Below the pieces are notes generated by a model, which was not told the DNA's origin, did no database searches, and saw only the letters and a program-made list of their open reading frames with translations. 5,796 nucleotides of DNA from Mucilaginibacter sp. (GTDB taxonomy: Bacteria; Bacteroidota; Bacteroidia; Sphingobacteriales; Sphingobacteriaceae): NCBI GenBank assembly GCA_019235595.1, contig JAFAKI010000288.1:1-5796 (forward strand), written 5' to 3'. Both the position numbers and the translations under genes were made by a program. Positions 1 to 5,078 of the stretch are shown one piece after another; the stretch's first letter is position 1; each line of letters begins with the position of its first letter.

Positions 1-1388
1 GCAAAAACTTTGAGGTTCGAATAGTGGGTAGTGATTACCCCCTTAACCTTTTTATTATTCAGCGTTTCAAGAACAGCTTCAGCTATAGGCCCGCCAAACT
101 GCGGATCGGTACCGGTACCAAACTCGTCTATCAGCACCAATGTTTTCCCGTTCGCCATCTCCACAAAATCCTTCATTTTGGACAAATGTGCGCTATAGGT
201 ACTCAAATCACTTTCAATCGACTGATCATCGCCAATGTCTACAAATATTTGCTTGAACACGCCTACTGTACTGGTATCAGATGCGGGAATCAACAATCCG
301 GCCTGCGCCATCATCTGTAGCAATCCAACCGTTTTCATACAAACGGATTTTCCGCCTGCATTTGGCCCCGACACGACTACAATACGCGTAGCTTCATCAA
401 CATTGATATTTAACGGAACAACTGATTTTTTCTCTGCTATAAAGCTTAGCAGCAGCAACGGATGCCTGGCATTGATCAGTTTTATCTTAGCCTCATTCAC
501 TACGATAGGCATTGAAGCCTCTATGTCTATGGCAAACAACGCTTTGGCACGCACAAAGTCCAGCTTGGTTAACAAGCTGTGGTACGACAGTAACAATGGC
601 ACATAAGGCCTTAGCTCATCCGTTAAAGCGGTGAGTATCTTTACTATTTCGCGACGGCGCTCAAACTCCAGGTCGCGGATGCGGTTGTTCAGAGTGAATA
701 CTTCTTCCGGCTCGATATAAACTGTCTGCCCCGAGGACGATTCATCATGAATAAAACCTTTGAGCTTGCGCTTATTTTCGGCCAATAATGGGATACACAA
801 GCGGCCGTCACGAATGGTCAGTGATCCGTCGGCCGTCCAACCGTTGCTTGCGGCGTTTTTGAATATGATGTCTATTTTTTTCCGGGCTTCCTGCTCGGCT
901 TTGGCAATAGATGAGGTAATGTCTGCCAACTCGCGCGAAGCATTTGGTTTTATCTTCCCTTTCTGGTCAATTACCTGTTCAATCTTTTTAATGATTGATC
1001 TTTCAATCGGCAAGTGCTCAAACAATGCTTCCAGGTTAGGATATTGCCCTTCACGCTCATTAAAATAGGCGATCACCGCAAATACGGTTGATAACGAAGC
1101 CTGCAACTGGAAAAATTCTTCCTCGGTTAAAAATGCACCTTCAACTTTGGCTTTATTTGCCAGTGATTTTATGTCGAAAAAATGATGAATAGGTAACGCC
1201 TCATCATTTTCCAGTATGTTCTTAAATTCGTTGGCCTGACTCAGAAACTTATGGATCTGATCGTAATTATTCATCACCTGTATCCTGTCAACCATTTGCT
1301 GGCCCATAACACTCAGGCAATGTGCTTTGATCAGTTCCTTTATTTCGGTAAAGCCAAGCTTATCGACACTATGGGAGGGAATCAGCAT
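1..1388 (-). CDS. mutS2: Endonuclease MutS2 / ribosome-rescue ATPase, N-terminal 462 residues (3' end outside window)
   Basis: MutS-family ATPase of the MutS2 branch, described in other bacteria as an anti-recombination factor and as a sensor that splits collided ribosomes. The frame is open from the ATG at 1388-1386 to the window edge. The N-terminus (MLIPSHSVDKLGF, then EIKELIKAHCLSVMG) matches the usual MutS2 opening. The MutS2 signature HDESSSGQTVYIEP lies at residues 214-227, Walker A GPNAGGKS at 341-348, the STYSAHL signature at 396-402, Walker B LVLIDE ending D421-E422, then GTGTD and the switch-region TTHYSNLK with H455. All ATPase residues that can be seen are intact. The C-terminal KOW and Smr nuclease regions lie beyond the window and cannot be judged. 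The start overlaps the end of the upstream lipoprotein gene by 20 bases, so the two are probably cotranscribed; a purine-rich AAGAAAAAGAA sits just before the ATG. No other good in-frame start was found upstream. Confidence 0.95.
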   Translation of the reverse strand, partial: MLIPSHSVDKLGFTEIKELIKAHCLSVMGQQMVDRIQVMNNYDQIHKFLSQANEFKNILENDEALPIHHFFDIKSLANKAKVEGAFLTEEEFFQLQASLSTVFAVIAYFNEREGQYPNLEALFEHLPIERSIIKKIEQVIDQKGKIKPNASRELADITSSIAKAEQEARKKIDIIFKNAASNGWTADGSLTIRDGRLCIPLLAENKRKLKGFIHDESSSGQTVYIEPEEVFTLNNRIRDLEFERRREIVKILTALTDELRPYVPLLLSYHSLLTKLDFVRAKALFAIDIEASMPIVVNEAKIKLINARHPLLLLSFIAEKKSVVPLNINVDEATRIVVVSGPNAGGKSVCMKTVGLLQMMAQAGLLIPASDTSTVGVFKQIFVDIGDDQSIESDLSTYSAHLSKMKDFVEMANGKTLVLIDEFGTGTDPQFGGPIAEAVLETLNNKKVKGVITTHYSNLKVF

Positions 1389-1884
1389 GCGTTCTTTTTC
1401 TTGGCTTGATATTCGGGTTAAAATTTCTTTTGATAACAGGTTGAACAGGTTGCGCTGTAACCGGTTTGGGTTGAGCTCGCTTAGGCAGTTTATTCAAAGA
1501 GTCACTTCTTCTTTTGTTGTCCTTGTTTATTTTATCAAGATTCACTTTATTAACCGAGTCGCTTTTTTGTTTGATATTTAGGGTTATCTGTTCATAAATA
1601 GCCTCTAATTTCTCAGGGTTAGCGGCATAGTACTGGAAGCTCTTCCTAAACTGCGCCGAATCAGTATGATATTTTCTAAATACCATCTGATACTTGTCTG
1701 TGCCATATTTATAAAGAGAATCGGGGGCCTGCATCACATTATACATACTGCCGTCTACAATATGGATGTCCGTTAACACATTGATCATTGCATCCTGAGC
1801 AATGATACCCCTAGGCGCTTTATTTCCACTGCAGGCGGCCAGAAAAATCAATACTGAGAAAAACAGCTTATTATATTTATGCAT
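1369..1884 (-). CDS. DUF4296 family lipoprotein, function unknown
   Basis: Small predicted lipoprotein of 171 residues from the chosen start. The N-terminus MHKYNKLFFSVLIFLAACSG is a typical lipoprotein signal with lipobox LAAC (cysteine 18). The mature part carries the DUF4296 pattern AMINVLTDIHIVDGSMYNV followed by YGTDKYQMVFRKYHTD and a helical stretch to about residue 105. DUF4296 is known from Bacteroidota and has no assigned biochemical role. The last ~60 residues are low complexity, rich in K, N, Q and P, with two similar SDS(V/L)NK units and QPV repeats, probably disordered. An ATG 18 bases further upstream (1902) is also in frame. I prefer 1884 because it gives a standard signal peptide and leaves room for a short leader after the putative -7 box at 1910-1917. 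It lies directly upstream of, and overlaps, mutS2. Family call is from memory of the motif, not from a search. Confidence 0.85.
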   Translation of the reverse strand: MHKYNKLFFSVLIFLAACSGNKAPRGIIAQDAMINVLTDIHIVDGSMYNVMQAPDSLYKYGTDKYQMVFRKYHTDSAQFRKSFQYYAANPEKLEAIYEQITLNIKQKSDSVNKVNLDKINKDNKRRSDSLNKLPKRAQPKPVTAQPVQPVIKRNFNPNIKPRKRTHADSLP

Positions 1885-1888
1885 TCTG

Positions 1889-1896
1889 TAATTTAG
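1889..1896 (+). promoter_or_regulatory. Weak candidate -7 promoter box for yggS
   Basis: TAATTTAG matches seven of eight positions of the Bacteroidota -7 box TAnnTTTG and would place transcription start about 20 bases before the yggS ATG. No TTG is found at the expected -33 distance, so this is a tentative call based on one motif and position only. It would lie within the start region of the divergent lipoprotein gene. Confidence 0.25.
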
Positions 1897-1909
1897 CGGC
1901 ATTATTGAG

Positions 1910-1917
1910 CAAAACTA
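1910..1917 (-). promoter_or_regulatory. Candidate -7 promoter box for the DUF4296-mutS2 unit
   Basis: Read on the minus strand the bases are TAGTTTTG, a full match to the Bacteroidota sigma-A -7 box TAnnTTTG. Transcription would begin near 1903-1905. That leaves about 20 bases before the ATG at 1884 but almost none before the in-frame ATG at 1902, which favours the shorter protein. No convincing TTG is seen at the -33 distance; that region lies inside the first codons of yggS. Confidence 0.45.
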
Positions 1918-1924
1918 CGGATAA

Positions 1925-2602
1925 ATGAGCATTGCGGATAACATCAAACGCTTAAAAAACGAAACGGATACAATAAAAGTACAATTGGTAGCGGTATCAA
2001 AAACCAAACCGGAAGAAGAGATAATGGAAGCCTACAATGCCGGTCAGCGGGTATTTGGCGAAAATATGGTGCAGGAACTGATGGATAAATACGAACATCT
2101 GCCAAAGGATATTGAATGGCACTTGATAGGGCATTTGCAAAGCAATAAGGTAAAGTACATTGCCCCTTTCATCAGTATGATCCAATCAGTAGACAGCTTA
2201 AAGCTACTACAGGAGATCGACAAACATGCCCAAAAGCACAACCGGGTGATCGACTGCCTGCTGCAGGTTTATATCGCTGATGAGGAAACCAAATACGGAC
2301 TTGGCTTTGATGAAGCTATTGAGCTGTTACGTTCGGAAGAATTTGCTGCTTTAAAAAATGTAAGAATTCGCGGATTAATGGGCATCGCCACTAACACCGG
2401 GAACGAAAAGCAAATAAAAGAAGAATTTTACGAGCTAAAAACCTTTTTTGATGGCATAAAACTAAGCTTTTTCAGGAAAGAAAATTCTTTTGATACGCTA
2501 TCTATGGGCATGTCGTCGGATTATAAAATAGCCATCGAACAAGGCAGCAACATGGTGCGGCTTGGCAGTACCATTTTTGGGCAGAGAGTAATAAAAAACT
2601 AA
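1925..2602 (+). CDS. yggS: YggS/PLPBP family pyridoxal-phosphate homeostasis protein
   Basis: Single-domain PLP-binding protein of the alanine-racemase-like TIM-barrel fold, 225 residues, normal for the family. It is known as a PLP carrier or buffer that keeps vitamin B6 and amino-acid pools balanced, with no established catalytic reaction. The PLP lysine is K26 in AVSKTKP. Other family marks are FGENMVQEL (44-52), WHLIGHLQSNKV (65-76), QSVDS (87-91), KYGLG (123-127), RGLMGIA (149-155), SMGMSSDY (193-200) and the phosphate-binding end VRLGSTIFG (211-219). Nothing is missing. The start MSIADNIKRL fits the family; no Shine-Dalgarno sequence is evident. It is divergent from the DUF4296-mutS2 pair across 40 bases, and its stop codon runs into the palindromic spacer that follows. 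It may share a transcript with the acetyltransferase downstream if the hairpin does not stop transcription. Confidence 0.96.
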   Translation: MSIADNIKRLKNETDTIKVQLVAVSKTKPEEEIMEAYNAGQRVFGENMVQELMDKYEHLPKDIEWHLIGHLQSNKVKYIAPFISMIQSVDSLKLLQEIDKHAQKHNRVIDCLLQVYIADEETKYGLGFDEAIELLRSEEFAALKNVRIRGLMGIATNTGNEKQIKEEFYELKTFFDGIKLSFFRKENSFDTLSMGMSSDYKIAIEQGSNMVRLGSTIFGQRVIKN

Positions 2603-2685
2603 CACGATTATAGGATTTAAAAAATTTAACAGGATAATATTTTGTAAAATCTTTTAAATCATTAAAATCGTGTCAAAATCGTGTT
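2601..2685. repeat. A+T-rich imperfect palindrome filling the yggS-GNAT spacer
   Basis: The spacer is one large imperfect inverted repeat. ACACGATT (2602-2609) pairs with AATCGTGT (2666-2673). After a small internal loop, GATTTAAAA (2614-2622) pairs perfectly with TTTTAAATC (2652-2660). After one mismatch, ATTT (2624-2627) pairs with AAAT (2647-2650), leaving a loop of about 19 bases. The outermost 9 bases can pair instead with the last copy: AACACGATT (2601-2609) with AATCGTGTT (2677-2685). The left arm begins inside the yggS stop codon and the right arm ends at the base before the next ATG. There is no T-run after the stem, so it is not a standard intrinsic terminator. It resembles the dispersed ATC-unit intergenic palindromes of Sphingobacteria, but only one copy is in view. 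Confidence 0.75.
2664..2685 (+). repeat. Direct repeat of AAAATCGTGT, two copies at 11-base spacing
   Basis: AAAATCGTGT occurs at 2664-2673 and again at 2675-2684, immediately before the acetyltransferase start codon. Two further AAATC words lie upstream at 2647 and 2656, giving a rough 9-11 base rhythm along the right arm of the palindrome. The second copy occupies the place where a ribosome binding site would normally be; no purine-rich site is seen there. Confidence 0.7.
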
Positions 2686-3147
2686 ATGATAAATTTAAGA
2701 GAAGCCATTAAAGAAGATTGCCCGCGCTTATTAGAATTAGTACATGAATTGGCCTTATTTGAAAAGGCACCTGAAGAAGTTACCGTAACATTGCAAGAAT
2801 TTGAAAATGCCGGCTTTGGTGAAAGGCCAGTTTGGAAAACATTTGTTGCCGAAGTTGATGGCATAATTGTAGGATTTGCCTTATATTACATACGCTACTC
2901 TACCTGGAAGGGCTGCCGCATGTACCTGGAGGATTTGATCGTAACAGAAGGGTGGCGGGGCAAGGGCGTCGGAAAACTACTTTTTGATAGGTTGATTGTC
3001 GAGGCCCGCGAAATGGGCTTTAACGGCATGAGTTGGCAGGTATTAGACTGGAATGAACCGGCTATAAAGTTTTATAAGAAATACGAAGCCGCCCTGGACG
3101 GCAGCTGGATCAACGGGTCTTTATCAAAAGAGCAAATAATGAATTAA
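2686..3147 (+). CDS. GNAT N-acetyltransferase, spermidine/spermine or thialysine (SSAT) type
   Basis: Cytosolic acetyl-CoA-dependent N-acetyltransferase of 153 residues. The acetyl-CoA loop is W90-R91-G-K-G-V-G96 after YLEDLIVTEG (80-89), and the C-terminal motif is DWNEPAIKFYKKY (121-133). The pattern GFGERP, VAEVDG, IVGFALYY, YLED and WNEPAIKFYK is the layout of the eukaryotic SSAT1/SSAT2 family, which acetylates polyamines or thialysine. E82 and Y130 sit where that family has its proposed base and general acid. The substrate here is unknown; diamines, lysine analogues or small peptides are all possible. The glycine that usually follows KKY is E134. The ATG directly abuts the palindromic spacer, and MINLREAIKED is a normal start for the family. 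The next gene begins four bases after the stop, suggesting one operon with the lipoprotein and aspartate kinase. Confidence 0.92.
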   Translation: MINLREAIKEDCPRLLELVHELALFEKAPEEVTVTLQEFENAGFGERPVWKTFVAEVDGIIVGFALYYIRYSTWKGCRMYLEDLIVTEGWRGKGVGKLLFDRLIVEAREMGFNGMSWQVLDWNEPAIKFYKKYEAALDGSWINGSLSKEQIMN

Positions 3148-3151
3148 AACT

Positions 3152-3820
3152 ATGAAACTAAAGGGTATCCTTTTTGTAATGATCGCATGCTGTTTAGCTT
3201 CCTGCAACTGGAACTCATCGGGAGAGGATCAACCTGCAATTACTACGGATACACTGAAATTCACTTACAAACATATCAAGCAAACAAAGGCTGGCTCGCA
3301 GATAGATATCTCCTACCCTATTTTTAGAAGTCAACCTGTTTTAAACGACTCTCTGAACAACTATTTAACCGGTCAAAAGAACACTAATCAGAACAATGAT
3401 CTGCATGCTGTAGTTCTCAGACAAGATTCGAGTCTAACTATAATAGAAATTAACGAGAGCGCTCCAGGCAAAAATACGGTAACTCATTTTATCAATTGGA
3501 ATACCAAAAAGTCCAAGCCTATTTTACTCAGTGATATTCTGGTCGATCAGTATTCAGATTCTCTAAATAAAGTTGCCGAGACTGTATTCAGACAGAATGA
3601 AAAGCTAGGCGCATCGGCCTCATTGACTAGTTACAACTTTAAAACTGGTCAATTTACATTAAACAATAATTACCTTATTACACCTATCGGTTTAAAATTC
3701 TTATTCAACGCAAGGGAAGTAAAACCTGGGACTTACGGACAGTTAGTAGTGTTCGTTCCCTATTCACAAATTCTATCATTGCTCCGGCCCAATACGGTCG
3801 TGACACAATATCACAAATAA
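3152..3820 (+). CDS. DUF3298/RsiV-like lipoprotein
   Basis: Predicted lipoprotein of 222 residues. The signal MKLKGILFVMIACCLASC ends in lipobox LASC with cysteine 18. The N-terminal half (TLKFTYKHIKQ, ISYPIF, LNDSLNNYL) resembles the DUF4163/PdaC-like half of such proteins. The C-terminal half has the DUF3298 features HFINWNTKKSKPILLSDIL, FTLNNNYLITPIGLKFLFN, and the closing PGTYGQLVVFVPYSQI then LLRPN. This fold is found in RsiV, the anti-sigma-V factor that binds lysozyme, and at the end of the deacetylase PdaC. Here there is no transmembrane anti-sigma part and no deacetylase domain, so a direct role cannot be assigned. The Gly-Gly-Ala-His stretch usually found before the (N/Y)(F/W)(N/D) segment is not visible; the bases there encode NESAPGKNTV. 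Its stop overlaps the aspartate kinase start in TAATG. Confidence 0.8.
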   Translation: MKLKGILFVMIACCLASCNWNSSGEDQPAITTDTLKFTYKHIKQTKAGSQIDISYPIFRSQPVLNDSLNNYLTGQKNTNQNNDLHAVVLRQDSSLTIIEINESAPGKNTVTHFINWNTKKSKPILLSDILVDQYSDSLNKVAETVFRQNEKLGASASLTSYNFKTGQFTLNNNYLITPIGLKFLFNAREVKPGTYGQLVVFVPYSQILSLLRPNTVVTQYHK

Positions 3821-5076
3821 TGCTTGTTTTCAAATTCGGAGGCGCATCGGTAAAGGATGCCGCAGGAGTGATCAATCTTTCTAATATTGTTAAAAGATAT
3901 GAAGGCCAAAAACTACTGATTGTGGTTTCAGCTATGGGTAAAATCACCAATGCGCTGGAGAAACTAACCAAAGCCTATATCAATGGTTCTGATGATCTAT
4001 ATGCGGTTTTTGATGAAATAAAAGACTATCACTTTAATATTGTTAAAGAGCTTTTCGCTCCTCACCATCCGGTTTATAATGAGGTGGCGAACACATTTGT
4101 AGAGATCGACTGGATGATAGAAGACGAGCCACATGCCGATCATGATTTTATTTATGACCAGATCGTATCCATTGGCGAATTAGTTTCTACCCGTATTGTT
4201 GCTGCCTATTTAAACCAGGCTGGCATTAAGACACAATGGCTGGATGTGCGTGGGTATGTGCATACCGATAATAATTACCGCGAAGGCAATGTAAACTGGG
4301 ACAAAACCAGGGCAAGTATCAGCCAGGAAATACCTGGTCTGCTTGATAAGGGTATCGTAGTGACGCAAGGCTTTTTGGGCGGGACTTCGGAGAATTTCAC
4401 AACCACCCTTGGTCGCGAAGGATCGGATTATACTGCTTCTATCTTTGCATCATGCTTGCAAGCCGAGTCAGTCACCACCTGGAAAGATGTTCCGGGAATC
4501 CTGAACGCCGATCCAAAGCATTTTGCAGATACTGTCAAGTTTAATGAGCTGACCTATGCCGAGGCCATTGAGATGACTTACTACGGCGCCAGTGTGATCC
4601 ACCCTAAGACGATAAAACCGCTGCAAAATGCCAAAATACCGTTACTGGTAAAATCATTTAATGACCCGGAGGCTGAAGGCACCATCATTAAAGAGACAGC
4701 TGAAACCGTGTTTGAAAAACCAGTGATCATTCTCAAACAAAACCAGGTATTGCTTTCCATTTCAGCTAAAGATTACTCCTTCATATCAGAAGTTCATTTG
4801 AGCGAGGTTTTCAAATTATTTGCGCAGAATAATATAAAGGCCAATGTGATGCAAACCTCAGCCTTAAGCTTTAGTGTTTGCTTTGATTTGAACCAGGAAC
4901 GCTTTGAAAAGCTTTTGGCTGGCTTTGGCCCTAATTTTAAGGTAAAATATAACAGTGAACTTACACTTATTACCGTTCGCCATTATAAACTATACGATTT
5001 AAAAGGACTGGTAGAAAACAAGACACTACTTCTTGAACAAGTGAGCAGGAATACGGCTCAGATGGTAGTGAAATAA
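3820..5076 (+). CDS. lysC: Aspartate kinase (monofunctional, short ACT region)
   Basis: Phosphorylates L-aspartate with ATP to 4-phospho-L-aspartate, the first step toward lysine/diaminopimelate, threonine and methionine. 418 residues. The kinase domain occupies about 1-285: KFGGAS (5-10), VVSAMGK (35-41), SIGELVSTR (117-125), QGFLGG (183-188), TTTLGREGSDYTA (194-206), TWKDVPGILNADP (220-232) and YYGASVIHP (254-262). An ACT region follows from about 302 to 418: VLLSISAKDYSF (310-321), then the helix and strand ending SALSFSVCFD (347-356), and a shortened second ACT part (ELTLITV to AQMVVK). The abbreviated second ACT unit makes the allosteric effector hard to guess. No homoserine dehydrogenase domain is attached. 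The ATG shares its A with the stop of the lipoprotein gene, so translation is probably coupled. The symbol is by function; the isozyme class (lysC versus others) is not certain. Confidence 0.94.
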   Translation: MLVFKFGGASVKDAAGVINLSNIVKRYEGQKLLIVVSAMGKITNALEKLTKAYINGSDDLYAVFDEIKDYHFNIVKELFAPHHPVYNEVANTFVEIDWMIEDEPHADHDFIYDQIVSIGELVSTRIVAAYLNQAGIKTQWLDVRGYVHTDNNYREGNVNWDKTRASISQEIPGLLDKGIVVTQGFLGGTSENFTTTLGREGSDYTASIFASCLQAESVTTWKDVPGILNADPKHFADTVKFNELTYAEAIEMTYYGASVIHPKTIKPLQNAKIPLLVKSFNDPEAEGTIIKETAETVFEKPVIILKQNQVLLSISAKDYSFISEVHLSEVFKLFAQNNIKANVMQTSALSFSVCFDLNQERFEKLLAGFGPNFKVKYNSELTLITVRHYKLYDLKGLVENKTLLLEQVSRNTAQMVVK

Positions 5077-5078
5077 AA

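Noticed and set aside
108..119. Palindromic GGTACC tandem
   Set aside because: It encodes the conserved GTGT of the MutS2 Walker B region and is explained by coding.
24..1068. Three plus-strand open frames (24-320, 235-606, 760-1068)
   Set aside because: They lie antisense to mutS2, whose frame carries all expected motifs; the plus-strand products have no recognisable domains.
1327..1581. Plus-strand open frame across the mutS2/DUF4296 junction
   Set aside because: Antisense to both real genes and without family features.
1997..2241. Two minus-strand open frames inside yggS
   Set aside because: Shadows of a fully conserved yggS frame, cysteine-rich and without plausible domains.
2601..2685. 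Intrinsic terminator for yggS
   Set aside because: The stem is A+T-rich with a large loop and no T-run follows it on either strand, so it is reported only as a palindromic repeat.
2673..2864. Minus-strand open frame over the GNAT start
   Set aside because: Shadow of the GNAT gene; low-complexity product, no start signal.
3705..3971. Minus-strand open frame across the lipoprotein/aspartate kinase junction
   Set aside because: Overlaps two well-supported genes on the other strand.
4411..4449. GREGSDYTA in place of GRGGSD in aspartate kinase as a possible defect
   Set aside because: The position after the arginine varies within the family and the catalytic residues around it are intact.
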